DNA from: Microvirga aerophila
Lineage (GTDB): Bacteria > Pseudomonadota > Alphaproteobacteria > Rhizobiales > Beijerinckiaceae
Reading direction: 5' to 3'
Assembly (NCBI RefSeq): GCF_003332305.1
Contig: NZ_QOIO01000016.1
Coordinates: forward strand, 48,238 to 112,237
DNA: 64,000 nt
In this document: positions 27,205 to 36,804 of the stretch, piece after piece
How the letters are laid out: every line of letters starts with the position of its first letter
How positions within the stretch are numbered: position 1 is the first letter of the stretch
Position numbers and translations under genes: made by a program
The notes under the pieces: model-generated
What the model saw: the letters and a program-made list of their open reading frames with translations, nothing else
What the model was told of the DNA's origin: nothing
The model's database searches: none

Positions 27205-27690
27205 TCAGGCCCCGGTCAGCGTGCTGCCGGAAAGGCTGAAGCGGTAGAAGACCTTGTCGGCCCGATCGGCCCCGAGGCGTTCGTAGAAGGCCCGGGCTTC
27301 CGCGTTACCGCTGTCGGTCGTGAGATCGATGCGGGTGAGCCCGAGCGACCGGGCGTGGGCAGCGAGCCAGACCATGAGAGCTTCTCCCACGGCTTGGCCG
27401 CGAGCGTGCTTTTCGACGAAGAGTTCTTTCAGGAACACGAGGCCCGTCAAGGAAAAGCCGGGCCTCAGGATGGCGAAGCACGTCAGGCCGACCGGCTCGC
27501 CCTCCATGAACGCAAGGGCGTAGCGCGTTCCCTCCTGCGAAGTCATGGAGGCTTCGACCATGGCGATGGCGTCCGTGAGCGGGGCCACCTCGCCGTCCGG
27601 GGCGTAATGACGTTCCAAGGCGCAGACCAGGGCCGCGATGGCGGGCGCGTCCGGCAGATCGGCAAGACGGATGGTGGGTTGTTCATGCAC
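27205..27690 (-). CDS. GNAT-family N-acetyltransferase
   Basis: This GNAT-fold protein of about 161 residues has the beta4 segment LTGLVFLKELFVEKHARGQAVGEALM. That contains the acetyl-CoA pyrophosphate loop in degenerate form (RGQAVG), followed by NAEARAFYERLGA, the usual C-terminal motif. The substrate is unknown. No ATG is available at the N-terminus. I prefer the GTG at 27690, which has GGAG nine bases upstream, over a TTG at 27708. Confidence 0.85.
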   Translation of the reverse strand: MHEQPTIRLADLPDAPAIAALVCALERHYAPDGEVAPLTDAIAMVEASMTSQEGTRYALAFMEGEPVGLTCFAILRPGFSLTGLVFLKELFVEKHARGQAVGEALMVWLAAHARSLGLTRIDLTTDSGNAEARAFYERLGADRADKVFYRFSLSGSTLTGA

Positions 27691-27820
27691 GTGGAATCGC
27701 TCCGGCAAGTCTTACGGCAGGTAAGCTTCTGTTAACGTTGCTTAGCGAAACCTTTCGATGGATCGCAAGTGATACGGTAGAACATCTTGGTCAGGGCAGA
27801 TCAGCTGACGAAGATGAGCG

Positions 27821-28618
27821 ATGCCAGAGCCTGTTTTCGACGATCATGACGCGGACGATGCGGCGGACCTGTGGGACGGGCGGCCCCATGCACGCGTGCG
27901 CGGCAGGCCCCTGCCCTGGCTGCGGATGGCCGCTCTTTCGTGCGCGATCGTGGCAGGCCTCGCCTATCTGGCCCAGCACGCCGAGACCGAAGCGCCTTCG
28001 GACGATCCCAAAGCCATCCCGGCCTCCGTGCTGGTCGCGCCTGCTCCCGTGTGGAAGTCTGTCGCGTCCTCCCGTCCTCTCTTCGGCATCGAGAAAAGCA
28101 CCGCGCCAGTTGCCTCGGAGGCGCGCGAGCATGCCAGCGGTGGGCGCGAGGACACGCTGGTTCTGGGCTCGTTCGGCCGGCCGGGGCACGGCCGGATCAG
28201 CCTGATCCAGGGCTTCACCGAGCCGGTTCGTACCTTTTATGTGGATCTCGTGCGGAGGGCGGCGGCGGCGGGCCTGTCGGTCAACCGCACGAGCCAGAGC
28301 CAGCTTCTGCGCACGAAGTTCGGTCCGGTGGAAGCCGCCGCCGTTACCCTTGCGGGAGCCGCGGAACAGAACTGCCTGGCGTTTCGCTTCGAGGATCCTC
28401 AGGCGAGCTTCGGGTTCCAGGGCTGGCTCTGCGGGCTCAGCCCTCAGGCGGTGGATGAGACTCAGGCCGCCTGCCTCATCGAGCGCATCGCCCTCGTGAG
28501 CGAGGATAATCCCTCCGTCAGCGCGGTCTTCGCCCGGGCCGAGCGCAACCGGACGGAGGCCTGCTCCCCGGGAGCCCGCACGGCCTCGATCAGCCTCAGG
28601 TCTCCCGACCGACCGTGA
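27821..28618 (+). CDS. Hypothetical membrane-anchored protein
   Basis: This 265-residue protein is not recognised. It has an acidic N-terminus (DDHDADDAADLWDG), one transmembrane helix at about residues 36-53 and then a large, presumably periplasmic part. Two cysteines (QNCLAF and WLCGL) lie in the middle, and two more near the C-terminus in AACLIE and TEACSPG could form disulfides. The reading is well supported by codon usage and by its ending, which overlaps the convergent sulfite-oxidase gene by 23 bases. No function is proposed. Confidence 0.75.
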   Translation: MPEPVFDDHDADDAADLWDGRPHARVRGRPLPWLRMAALSCAIVAGLAYLAQHAETEAPSDDPKAIPASVLVAPAPVWKSVASSRPLFGIEKSTAPVASEAREHASGGREDTLVLGSFGRPGHGRISLIQGFTEPVRTFYVDLVRRAAAAGLSVNRTSQSQLLRTKFGPVEAAAVTLAGAAEQNCLAFRFEDPQASFGFQGWLCGLSPQAVDETQAACLIERIALVSEDNPSVSAVFARAERNRTEACSPGARTASISLRSPDRP

Positions 28619-29717
28619 CCGCTATGCGGTGCATGACGTTGCAGCCGTAGCCGTTGGGATTCCAGGAGGCGGCGCGGAAGGGTTGAGCGCGGCCCTGTCC
28701 ATCGATCGCCCGGGCGAAAATTTCGTAAGCGCCGTCTCCGGGCACGGACAGAACGGCGCGCCAGCGCACCCAATCGTACCGATTGCGCGGCTGCGTCAGC
28801 GCCGCCGGAACCCAGGTCGCGCCTCCATCGAGGGTCAGGTCCACCGACGCCACAGCGTCGTCGCCCGCCCAGGCCGCGCCCCGAACGTCGATTTCCCTCG
28901 TGCCCGCGGGCAAGCGGCTCTCGTCGGCCGGATTCGAGATGATGCTGCGCACCGGCATCGATTCGAGGATGCGGGTCTCGGCCCGCTCCAGCGTCGCCCC
29001 GGGGGCGATGGGAGTGATCGGAACCCGGTAGGAGATGCCCGTCATGCCCGGGCCGTCATGCTCCCGGTCGCGGATCCAGATTCGGGTCAGCCATTTCTGA
29101 CTCAAGGATCCAGGCCAGCCCGGAACGACGAGGCGAAGCGGCCAGCCATGGAGGAAGGGCAGTGGCTCCCCGTTCATGGCCCAAACCAGGAGCGTGTGAT
29201 CCTCGAGCGCCTTGGCGATCGGCATGCCGCGCGACATGGCCTGAGCGTCATGGCTGCCAGTCTTGTCGGGATCAGCCCCGAAATGCGCCGTGTAGACGGC
29301 GGTGTCCTTCAGTCCTGCGGCGCGCAGCACGTCGCCAAGAGACACGCCGGTCCACTCCGCGCAGCCCGCGCCGCCGTTCGTCCAGGGATTGCCCTCGGCC
29401 TTCGGCTCCAGGAAGGAGCGGCCATTGCCGCCGCATTCCAGCACCATGCGGAACGTTTTTTGTGCAAAGCCACGCTTCAGCTCGGACAGGGTCAGCCGGA
29501 GCGGCCGCTCCACCTCGCCGTCGATCGTGAAGGTCCACGCCTCCGGGTCCGCCGCCGGCTCGGGCAGCAGGCCGTTGTTGCGAACGAAGAAGCGGGAGAC
29601 CGGCGTGGTGTCGTCGTCGAGCAGCTCCTCGGGCGTCTCGGCCACGAGGGGCGTTTCACCCAGAACCGAGAGGCGATCCTTGCCCGGCAGCCTCAGATCT
29701 TTCGAGGGACGATCCAT
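28596..29717 (-). CDS. Sulfite oxidase-family molybdopterin enzyme
   Basis: This 373-residue protein has the sulfite oxidase fold. The molybdenum-ligating Cys95 lies in MVLECGGNGRSF, preceded by WTFTIDGEVERPLRLTLSEL, with HGWPLRLVVPGWPG and KWLTRIWI further on. The C-terminal Mo-co dimerisation domain includes VASVDLTLDGGATWVPA. It lacks an N-terminal heme domain. No Sec or Tat signal is evident from the ATG at 29717, so either the enzyme is cytoplasmic or the true start differs. The family oxidises sulfite to sulfate or reduces related substrates. The substrate is not fixed by sequence. Confidence 0.9.
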   Translation of the reverse strand: MDRPSKDLRLPGKDRLSVLGETPLVAETPEELLDDDTTPVSRFFVRNNGLLPEPAADPEAWTFTIDGEVERPLRLTLSELKRGFAQKTFRMVLECGGNGRSFLEPKAEGNPWTNGGAGCAEWTGVSLGDVLRAAGLKDTAVYTAHFGADPDKTGSHDAQAMSRGMPIAKALEDHTLLVWAMNGEPLPFLHGWPLRLVVPGWPGSLSQKWLTRIWIRDREHDGPGMTGISYRVPITPIAPGATLERAETRILESMPVRSIISNPADESRLPAGTREIDVRGAAWAGDDAVASVDLTLDGGATWVPAALTQPRNRYDWVRWRAVLSVPGDGAYEIFARAIDGQGRAQPFRAASWNPNGYGCNVMHRIAVTVGRET

Positions 29718-29846
29718 GGTCGGCGCTACTCCCGTGGGTGCTGCATCGGAACAAATTAACCGAAGCCGTTTTGTTCTGACAGTCGCTTGTTCTGACGGGC
29801 GCCCTCGCCAGCCACGACAGGCGCGTCTCATTCTGGAGGTTTTCAC

Positions 29847-30167
29847 ATGCGCCGCTTCGCCGTCATCGGTTTGGCTTCGCTAGCTGCGGTCTCGGCTCTT
29901 TCCGTCGCGGCCGAAGCGCAGTCGGAGCGCCCCCTCGTTCTCCGGGTCCAGCCCCGGAGCTTCCTCGACCCCGGAAACGTCGCACCGGTGGGATCGCTCA
30001 ACCGCTACGCCACGCAGCCGCAACTGTCGTACATGACGAATCCGCCGTGGAGCAATCAACGCGAGCGGTTCGGCGAAAGCAATCTGCCGGATCCGATCGG
30101 CGGCCCATTCGTGGGCGCACGCAGTCCGTTCCCGCTGGATATCGACACCACCGGCTCGATCCGCTGA
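29847..30167 (+). CDS. Small secreted protein, unknown function
   Basis: This 106-residue protein has a clear signal peptide (MRRFAVIGLASLAAVSALSVAAEA, cleavage expected before QSERP). The mature part is proline- and asparagine-rich with no cysteines and no recognised domain. A strong terminator follows 18 bases after the stop. GGAG lies seven bases before the ATG. It is divergent from the sulfite-oxidase gene; the family looks restricted to this lineage, which is an impression rather than a search result. Confidence 0.8.
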   Translation: MRRFAVIGLASLAAVSALSVAAEAQSERPLVLRVQPRSFLDPGNVAPVGSLNRYATQPQLSYMTNPPWSNQRERFGESNLPDPIGGPFVGARSPFPLDIDTTGSIR

Positions 30168-30185
30168 AGCAGCCCGGACGTTACT

Positions 30186-30214
30186 AAAAAGCCCCGGCAT
30201 GGCCGGGGCTTTTT
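30186..30214. terminator. Bidirectional intrinsic terminator
   Basis: AAAAAGCCCCGGC-ATG-GCCGGGGCTTTTT is a perfect 13-bp stem with A/T tails on both strands. It serves the small secreted protein gene (plus) and leuB (minus), whose stop lies 5 bases away. Confidence 0.93.
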
Positions 30215-30218
30215 CGCT

Positions 30219-31325
30219 TTACGAGAGAGCGTTCAGCTCCTTGACGATCTGGTCGCCGATTTCCTGTGTGCCCACCGCGTTCATGCCGGGAGCCGCAATG
30301 TCCTTCGTGCGGGTGCCCGAGGCCAGCACGTTGGCGATGGCCTGGTCGAGGCGGTCCGCCTCGTCGCTCAGTCCGAAGGAATAGCGCAGGGCCATGCCGA
30401 AGGAGCCGATCATGGCGATCGGATTCGCTAAGCCCTTGCCGGCGATGTCGGGCGCGGAGCCATGCACCGGCTCGTAGAGAGCCTTGCGCCGGCCGGTCTT
30501 GGGATCCTCCGCGCCAAGCGATGCGGAGGGCAGCATGCCGAGGGAGCCGGTGAGCATGGCGGCGATATCCGACAGGATGTCGCCGAACAGGTTGTCGGTG
30601 ACGATCACGTCGAACTGCTTGGGCCAGCGCACGAGCTGCATGGCGCAGTTGTCGGCCAGCACATGCTCGAGCTGCACGTCGGAGAATTCCGCTTTGTGGA
30701 TGCGCGACACGACCTGGCGCCAGAACACGCCGGTCTTCATGACGTTGCTCTTCTCAGCCGACGATACCTTGTTGCGGCGCGCCTTGGCGAGATCGAACGC
30801 CACGCGGGTGATGCGCTCGACTTCCGCCGTGGTGTAGAGCTGCGTGTCGACAGCACGCTGCGAACCGTCCTCGAGGGTGACGATTTCCTTGGGCTCGCCG
30901 AAATAGACGCCGCCGGTGAGCTCGCGCACGATCATGATGTCGAGGCCCTCGACGACTTCGCGCTTGAGCGAGGAAGCGTCGGCGAGCGCCGGATAGCAGA
31001 TGGCCGGGCGAAGGTTGGCGAACAGTCCGAGATCCTTGCGCAGGCGCAGGAGGCCCGCCTCAGGGCGCACCGCGTAAGGCACGCCGTCCCATTTCGGGCC
31101 GCCGACCGCGCCGAACAGAACCGCATCGGCGGCCTGGGCCAGATCCATGGCCTTCTCGGAGATGGCCGCCCCATGAGCGTCATAGGCCGAGCCGCCGACG
31201 AGATCCGTCTCGGTCTCGAAGCCGACGCCACGCTGGCGGAACCAGCCCACAATCTTCTCGACCTCGCGCGTGACCTCCGGACCGATGCCGTCGCCGGGGA
31301 GAAGGAGAAGCTTGTGCGTTGCCAT
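30219..31325 (-). CDS. leuB: 3-isopropylmalate dehydrogenase
   Basis: This 368-residue enzyme begins [13 protein letters not shown], the family start. It has substrate-binding [22 protein letters not shown] with the catalytic lysine, and the metal/NAD site [28 protein letters not shown]. It oxidises and decarboxylates 3-isopropylmalate in leucine synthesis. GAGGAAA lies at proper spacing before the ATG. leuD (32.9-33.5 kb) and leuC (37.6-39.0 kb) are on the same strand but separated by other genes. Confidence 0.97.
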   Translation of the reverse strand: MATHKLLLLPGDGIGPEVTREVEKIVGWFRQRGVGFETETDLVGGSAYDAHGAAISEKAMDLAQAADAVLFGAVGGPKWDGVPYAVRPEAGLLRLRKDLGLFANLRPAICYPALADASSLKREVVEGLDIMIVRELTGGVYFGEPKEIVTLEDGSQRAVDTQLYTTAEVERITRVAFDLAKARRNKVSSAEKSNVMKTGVFWRQVVSRIHKAEFSDVQLEHVLADNCAMQLVRWPKQFDVIVTDNLFGDILSDIAAMLTGSLGMLPSASLGAEDPKTGRRKALYEPVHGSAPDIAGKGLANPIAMIGSFGMALRYSFGLSDEADRLDQAIANVLASGTRTKDIAAPGMNAVGTQEIGDQIVKELNALS

Positions 31326-31586
31326 GGGTGTGGTTTCCTCGCTCGAAAATGCTTCGTCTGCCCGGGCGCCGGGAGACGGCTCTGACGCGAGGGTTTAGGC
31401 GCGACAGCCCAGGCTTGGCAAGCATTTGTCGCGTGGGACATGAGGCGAGGGCCGCACCCTCGTCCTCATTCGAGTCTGGAGCGGGCAAGAGCCCTCGCAG
31501 GAGGAAGGGCCAAGCTCACAGCGCAGCGCCGCGCCTCCCCCTTCCGCTTCTACGTGTCACCGGGGATGTCACGGGACGGCGTGGCA

Positions 31587-32777
31587 TCAGCCTCGCAGCG
31601 CTTGGAGCACCTTGCCGCCCGGGCGGCCGCGCGGCTGGAGCCCGATCTGGCGCTCCACTTCCTTGATGGCCTCGCGGGTCTTGGCGCCGATCTTGCCGTC
31701 GGGCTCGCCCACATCGAAGCCGCGGGCAGTGAGAAGCTGCTGCAACTCCCGACGCTGGGCGCGGGACAGGGGCGGATCGTCGGTCGGCCAAGCGGTGCGA
31801 ATGCCCGGAAGGCCCTTGAGACGATCACCCAGGAGCGCGATGGCGAGGCCATAAGATTCGGCGGCGTTGTAGGAATAGACCGCGTCGAAGTTCTTGGTGA
31901 CGACGAAGGCGGGGCCGTTAACGCCGGCCGGGATGAGGATGCCGGCCGGATAATTGCCCGAGAGCGGACGCCCGTCGATGCGGGTCACGCCCATGGCGGC
32001 CCAGGTGGAGAGCGGACGCTTGTTCTTGCGGCCGGCGAGGCCTGCATTGAAGCTTGCCGGCAGACGGACCTCGTAACCCCAGGGAATGCTGTTGTTCCAG
32101 CCGGCCTTTTTCAGAAAGTTCGCCGTGGACGCGACCGCGTCCGGCACGGAATTCACCACGTCGCGGCGTCCGTCGCCGTCGCCGTCGACAGCCAAGCGCT
32201 GGAAGGTGGACGGCATGAACTGGGTATGCCCGAAGGCCCCGGCCCAGGAGCCGCGCAGATAGCTTGGATCGATGTCCCCGTCCTGGACGATCTTGAGCGT
32301 CGCCATCAACTCGCCGGCGAAGTATTCGCGGCGCCGGGGCGCATAGCAGGACAGGGTGGAAAGAGACTGAACCAGGGGCCGGTCGCCGAAATTCTTGCCA
32401 AAATCCGACTCGACGCCCCAGACGCCGGCGATCACGTGCCGGTCGACCCCGAAGCGCGCCTCGGCATTGGCGAGCGCCCTGCCCCATTGGCGCAGAGCAG
32501 CCGCGCCGTCCTCGACGCGCTGGTCATCCACGAGGGCCGAGAGATAGTCCCAAATCTCCGTCTTGAACTCAGGCTGGCTCTGCATGAGTTCGAGGATCTT
32601 GAGGTCTGGCGCGATGCCGCGGGTCGCGGCATCGAAAGCTTGGGCTGAGATGCCTTTGGCAGCGGCTTGGCTGCGCAGGCCGGACAGGCAGGAGCCGAAA
32701 TCAGCCTGGGCGGAGGCCGGCGTCGCGGCAGCCAGCCCGGCGAGTGCGAGAATCGCGGGAGCAATGAAACGAATCAT
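31587..32777 (-). CDS. MltB-type lytic murein transglycosylase
   Basis: This 396-residue protein has a signal peptide (to about residue 24, ASAQA). An SLT-2/MltB domain follows (about 27-320) with the catalytic Glu in GVWGVESDFGKNFGD and the AFGHTQFMPSTFQRLAVDGDGDG segment. A C-terminal peptidoglycan-binding domain spans about 330-396 (LQQLLTARGFDVGEPDGKIGAKTREAI). It cleaves peptidoglycan glycan strands in the periplasm, forming 1,6-anhydro ends. The ATG at 32777 is chosen because it begins the signal peptide. It lies between leuD and leuB on the same strand. Confidence 0.93.
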   Translation of the reverse strand: MIRFIAPAILALAGLAAATPASAQADFGSCLSGLRSQAAAKGISAQAFDAATRGIAPDLKILELMQSQPEFKTEIWDYLSALVDDQRVEDGAAALRQWGRALANAEARFGVDRHVIAGVWGVESDFGKNFGDRPLVQSLSTLSCYAPRRREYFAGELMATLKIVQDGDIDPSYLRGSWAGAFGHTQFMPSTFQRLAVDGDGDGRRDVVNSVPDAVASTANFLKKAGWNNSIPWGYEVRLPASFNAGLAGRKNKRPLSTWAAMGVTRIDGRPLSGNYPAGILIPAGVNGPAFVVTKNFDAVYSYNAAESYGLAIALLGDRLKGLPGIRTAWPTDDPPLSRAQRRELQQLLTARGFDVGEPDGKIGAKTREAIKEVERQIGLQPRGRPGGKVLQALRG

Positions 32778-32889
32778 GCCCCGCAATGTGCAGGCAAATT
32801 GGTTAATATTGAGAAACCGGGGCAGGAAGATCCACGAAGCCGCCACCGCAGCTCATCGCGAGGGGAGCGGCTTCTCGAATGGTCGACGC

Positions 32890-33492
32890 TCAGGCCCAGG
32901 GACGCTCGGCGAGCTTCTTCTCGAAGGTGTCGATGGACGAGGCCTTTTCCATGGTGAGGCCGATACCGTCGAGACCGTTGAGGAGGCAGTGCTTGCGGAA
33001 CGGGTCAATGTCGAACTTGACCGTGCCGCCGTCGGGGCCGCGGATCTCTTGCTTCTCCAGATCGACGGTCAGGGTCGCATTGGCGCCGCGCTCGGCGTCG
33101 TCGAAGAGCTTTTCCAGGTCTTCCGGGCTCACCTGGATGGGCAGAATGCCATTCTGGAAGCAGTTGTTGTAGAAGATGTCCGCGAAGCTCGTGGAGATCA
33201 CGCAGCGGATGCCGAAATCGAGGAGCGCCCAAGGGGCGTGCTCGCGGGACGAACCGCAGCCGAAATTGTCGCCTGCTACGAGGATCTTGGCGTTCCGGTA
33301 GGCCGGCTGGTTGAGGGTGAAATCCGGGTTCTCCGAACCGTCCTCCCGATAGCGCATCTCGGAGAAGAGGCCCCTGCCCAGCCCCGTGCGCTTGATCGTC
33401 TTCAGGTACTGCTTCGGAATGATCATATCGGTGTCGATATTGATGATCCGCAGCGGCGCCGCGACGCTCTCCAACACAGTGAACTTGTCCAT
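32890..33492 (-). CDS. leuD: 3-isopropylmalate dehydratase small subunit
   Basis: This 200-residue LeuD begins with the family signature [27 protein letters not shown]. It has the swivel-domain motif [17 protein letters not shown] and [17 protein letters not shown]. With LeuC it isomerises 2- to 3-isopropylmalate. The gene stands alone: the MCP gene is divergent on one side and the transglycosylase gene follows 112 bases later on the same strand. Confidence 0.97.
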   Translation of the reverse strand: MDKFTVLESVAAPLRIINIDTDMIIPKQYLKTIKRTGLGRGLFSEMRYREDGSENPDFTLNQPAYRNAKILVAGDNFGCGSSREHAPWALLDFGIRCVISTSFADIFYNNCFQNGILPIQVSPEDLEKLFDDAERGANATLTVDLEKQEIRGPDGGTVKFDIDPFRKHCLLNGLDGIGLTMEKASSIDTFEKKLAERPWA

Positions 33493-33670
33493 GGTCTTCT
33501 CATCCCGAAAAAGGCGTCATGACCGCCATGGCTGTGCTCATATCAAAGCGCCGCGCGGACGACTAGGCCAATGATGGTCGCGGGAGGCGGGAGCGCCGGT
33601 TCGATCGCGCCCGCATTCTCTCGGCGAAGCCATCTTCCTCTTGGGCATTAGGCCAATGGAATTCGCGTTA

Positions 33671-33694
33671 TACTGTATAGATTAAATGTTACAT
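33671..33694 (+). promoter_or_regulatory. AT-rich candidate promoter/operator upstream of the chemoreceptor gene
   Basis: A TATACTGTATAGATTAAATG stretch running into AATGTTACAT (33685-33694) lies 64-88 bases before the start codon, in an otherwise GC-rich region. It includes a TATACT -10-like hexamer and the 10-mer shared with the leader of the large RTX gene. Confidence 0.3.
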
Positions 33695-33758
33695 GCGCGG
33701 ATTAGCGCAATGTTAAGAAAAACTTCTTAGAAAGTAGTTCCCATAGCCGGGGGCCACT

Positions 33759-35720
33759 ATGAAGTTCGCGCTGTCTGCACGCCGTTCCAATACCGACTCA
33801 TTGCTGTTTGCGCTTGAGCGCTCCCTGGCAACGGCGGAGTTTGGGATCGACGGTACCCTTCTGGACGCGAACGAGAACTTCCTGTCCCTGACCGGCTATG
33901 CCCTGGCCGAGATCCGGGGCCAGCATCATCGGGTCCTGGTCGAGGAAAGCCAAGGCCTCAGCGAGGACTATAGGGCGTTGTGGGCCGCGCTGAACCGCGG
34001 CGAACGCCAAACCTGCGAACATCGCCAAGTGGCCAAAGGCGGGCGGATCAACTGGATTCGAGCAACCTACACGCCGATCCTGGATCGGCGCGGCAATCCG
34101 GTCCGCATCGTGGCGCTTGCCATGGATGTCACGGCCGAGAAACGGCAGAGCGCCCATGCGGCAGAGCAGGCCGCCGCCCTCAATCGCTCCCAAGCGGTGG
34201 TTCGATTCGGCCTCGACGGAACCGTCCTCGACGCCAACCCGGCGATTCTCGACGCCATGGGCTACCGCCTCGAGGAGGTCAAAGGGCAGCAGCATTGGAT
34301 GTTCGCAGCGCCGGCCGAGGCGCAGAGCCACACTTACGAGGATTTTTGGAAATCCCTCACGCGCGGCGAAGACCGGTCGGCCGATTACATGGTGTTGGGC
34401 CGGGGGGCGCGGGAGGTCTGGTTCCGGGCTACCTACGCCCCGGTCTCCGATGAAAGCGGCCGCCCCTGCGAGATCGTGATGTTCGGAACGGTCATCACGC
34501 AGGAGAAAAAGATCGCGACAGATTACGGCGGGCAGGTCGCGGCGATCGACCGGTTGCAGGCCGTAGTCCAGTTCGATCTCTCCGGCAACATCGAGGATGT
34601 CAACGACAACTTCCTCAAGGCGGTCGGGTACAGGGCCGAGGAGGTCAAAGGCCAGCACCATTTCATGTTCGTGGACGAAGCCTATGCGGTCAGTCCGGAA
34701 TACAAGGAGTTCTGGGAAAGGCTCAAGCGAGGCGAGCATTTCTCGGCCGTCTACCAGCGGATCGGCAAAGGCGGCCGCAGCGTCTGGCTCCACGCCTCCT
34801 ACAATCCGATTCTCGACGCCGGCGGCCAACCGTACAAGGTGGTGAAATACGCCACCGACGTAACGACCAGCATGGAGGCGCGCGCCCGCGCCATCGACGC
34901 GGCCGAACAGACCCTCAGCAATGTCTGGACCGCGTCGGCGGCCGCCGAGGAGATGAATGCCTCGATTGCCGAAATCACGGCCCGCATGGGCAGGTCGAAG
35001 GCCGCCGTCGACGACATTCATAACCAGGCCCTGACGGCAGACAAATCCACCGGGCAGCTGCGCCAGTCGACGCAGTCCATGGACGACGTCATCCAGCTCA
35101 TCGCCAAGATCTCCCAGCAGATCAACCTTCTGGCGCTGAACGCGACCATCGAGGCGGCGCGCGCGGGCGAGGCCGGCCGGGGCTTTGCGGTAGTGGCCAC
35201 CGAAGTCAAGAACCTTGCCAACCAGGCCCATTCAGCCACCACGCGAATTTCCGAACAGATCGCCGCGATGCAGGCGGCGTCGGACGATGTGATCGGAACC
35301 CTGGCCTCCATCAGCCAGGGCATCGGGACGGTTCAGACCTTCGTGTCGGAGGCGGCCGGCGCCATCCAGGATCAGAGCCTCGCCACCCAGGACATCGCCG
35401 CCAACATGCAGAATGCGGCTGACAAGGTCGCCAACATCAACCGCAGCCTCGACGAGTGGGTGGTTAGTCTGGAGGAGCGTCGTCGCGACCCGCGCCTGCG
35501 CACGTTCCAGCAGGCGAAGATCATCCTTCAGGGCGCCGTCGACCCGATCGATTGCATCCTGAGGGACATCTCGGCGGCGGGCGCAAGGGTGGAACTCAAG
35601 GGAGACGAGCCGCTGCCCGACCGGTTCAAGTTGCGCATATCAGGCACACGCGGCGAAAAGGACTGCGCGCTCGTTCGCCGAGCCGGCGGAATGGTCAGCA
35701 TGCGCTTCGTCCAAGATTGA
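33759..35720 (+). CDS. Soluble chemoreceptor: PAS-PAS-PAS-MCP-PilZ
   Basis: This 653-residue protein has no transmembrane helix. Three PAS domains (about 20-130, 140-255, 260-378) share the EVKGQHHxMF core and end in VTAEK/ITQEKK/VTTSMEA. The methyl-accepting signalling domain (about 385-560) has the hairpin tip core [20 protein letters not shown] and [15 protein letters not shown]-terminal PilZ domain (about 568-653) has ERRRDPR (RxxxR) and [11 protein letters not shown] (DxSxxG), the c-di-GMP-binding signature. Cytoplasmic MCPs couple internal signals to CheA; the PilZ end suggests an additional c-di-GMP input. No che genes are in this window. Confidence 0.93.
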   Translation: MKFALSARRSNTDSLLFALERSLATAEFGIDGTLLDANENFLSLTGYALAEIRGQHHRVLVEESQGLSEDYRALWAALNRGERQTCEHRQVAKGGRINWIRATYTPILDRRGNPVRIVALAMDVTAEKRQSAHAAEQAAALNRSQAVVRFGLDGTVLDANPAILDAMGYRLEEVKGQQHWMFAAPAEAQSHTYEDFWKSLTRGEDRSADYMVLGRGAREVWFRATYAPVSDESGRPCEIVMFGTVITQEKKIATDYGGQVAAIDRLQAVVQFDLSGNIEDVNDNFLKAVGYRAEEVKGQHHFMFVDEAYAVSPEYKEFWERLKRGEHFSAVYQRIGKGGRSVWLHASYNPILDAGGQPYKVVKYATDVTTSMEARARAIDAAEQTLSNVWTASAAAEEMNASIAEITARMGRSKAAVDDIHNQALTADKSTGQLRQSTQSMDDVIQLIAKISQQINLLALNATIEAARAGEAGRGFAVVATEVKNLANQAHSATTRISEQIAAMQAASDDVIGTLASISQGIGTVQTFVSEAAGAIQDQSLATQDIAANMQNAADKVANINRSLDEWVVSLEERRRDPRLRTFQQAKIILQGAVDPIDCILRDISAAGARVELKGDEPLPDRFKLRISGTRGEKDCALVRRAGGMVSMRFVQD

Positions 35721-35779
35721 CGAGCTTCGCCACACGTTTCACATTCATCGAACGTCTCTGCTGGGGGTTGCAGTTGGAT

Positions 35780-36286
35780 ATGTCACTTCGAACGATTCGC
35801 TTGTCCTTGGCTGCGATGGCCTTGAGCGTCGCGCTGACGCCGGCCGCGTCCTTCGCGCAGGAAGCTCCTGTCCCTCAGGCGGGCCAGAGCACCGCCGCGG
35901 AGCAGGAGCAAACCTCAACGCGGATCGTCCTCGTGGAGTGGCGCATTAAGAAGGGGCGCGAAGCGGAGTTTCTGGAATACTGGTCGAAACGCGCCACCAT
36001 TGCGGACCGGTCCGGCCTCGTCGGCGAGTTCCTCAGCCGCGTGGACGATCAGAAGCAGTTTCCCTGGATGGTCTGGAACCTCGATCGCCGCTGGACGACT
36101 TACGTGAATGTGGGCTTCTGGCGCAGCGGTGCCGACTTCCAAGAGCAGATCGGCCGCTTCATCGACAACTCGAAGCCCCCGCAGGCCTTCGAGGCGCAGC
36201 GGCGGCGCCGCGTGCTCGTGGCGCCTGAACGTTGGCGCGTCGGCGCGTCCCCGTTGCTGCTCTCCGATCACCCGAGCGTTCGTTGA
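35780..36286 (+). CDS. Secreted hypothetical protein
   Basis: This 168-residue protein has a signal peptide ending TPAASFAQEA. The mature core, IVLVEWRIKKGREAEFLEYW followed by VGEFLSRV and YVNVGFWRSGADFQEQI, resembles the dimeric alpha/beta-barrel (antibiotic-monooxygenase-like) fold in pattern, but I cannot confirm membership. The frame is open further upstream over the end of the MCP gene; the ATG at 35780 is chosen because it starts the signal peptide. Function unknown. Confidence 0.75.
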   Translation: MSLRTIRLSLAAMALSVALTPAASFAQEAPVPQAGQSTAAEQEQTSTRIVLVEWRIKKGREAEFLEYWSKRATIADRSGLVGEFLSRVDDQKQFPWMVWNLDRRWTTYVNVGFWRSGADFQEQIGRFIDNSKPPQAFEAQRRRRVLVAPERWRVGASPLLLSDHPSVR

Positions 36287-36356
36287 CCCCGACGGACCGC
36301 TGATCACTTACGCGCCGGCCGGGCAGCTTCGGGCGGCGCATTTCGCGGATGTGGAA

Positions 36357-36800
36357 TCAGCCCTCGCCGGTCGCAGCCTCGATGGCCTCCATGTCGTCGT
36401 CCGACAGACCGAAATGGTGGCCGATCTCGTGGACGAGCACGTGGGTGATGATGTGCCCGAGGCTTTCCTCGTGCTCGGCCCAATAATCGAGGATGGGTCG
36501 GCGGTAGAGCCAGACCATGTTGGGGAATTGTCCGGTCTGCATCATGCCTCCCCCTTGCGCCAGGCCGATGCCGCGAAACAGCCCGAGTAGGTCGAATGGC
36601 GTCTCGCAATCCATCTCCCGCAGGGTGTCGTCGTCGGGAAAGTCATCGATTTTGATGACCACGCCGTCGCAGAGCCGGCGGAAGTCCTCCGGCAGGCGCT
36701 CGTAAGCCTCGCCGGCCAGCATTTCGAAATCGGCGAGCGTCGGGGCCTGTAGGTTGGCCAAGTCCGTCGCGTTCTTGTCGGTCAGGGTCTTGTCTCTCAT
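36357..36800 (-). CDS. Zincin-like metallopeptidase family protein
   Basis: This 147-residue protein has the zinc-binding motif HEIGHHFGLSDDD (His124, Glu125, His128) near its C-terminus. Upstream are the family blocks LPEDFRRLCDGVVIKIDDFPDD and PFDLLGLFRGIGL. This is the small single-domain metallopeptidase family widespread in alphaproteobacteria; no substrate is known. The ATG at 36800 is 4 bases downstream of the stop of the small membrane protein gene, so the pair is probably cotranscribed. Confidence 0.9.
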   Translation of the reverse strand: MRDKTLTDKNATDLANLQAPTLADFEMLAGEAYERLPEDFRRLCDGVVIKIDDFPDDDTLREMDCETPFDLLGLFRGIGLAQGGGMMQTGQFPNMVWLYRRPILDYWAEHEESLGHIITHVLVHEIGHHFGLSDDDMEAIEAATGEG

Positions 36801-36804
36801 GGGC

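Noticed and set aside
26957..27247. 96-codon open frame with a hydrophobic stretch in the asd leader
   Set aside because: It overlaps the GNAT stop region antisense, starts within a hairpin-rich leader, and has no ribosome site or recognisable family. I treat it as chance.
29748..29776. Possible EcfG promoter before the 106-residue secreted protein
   Set aside because: GGAAC is present, but the CGTT lies at 14 bases and the next GTT at 20, outside the 16-17 base spacing needed.
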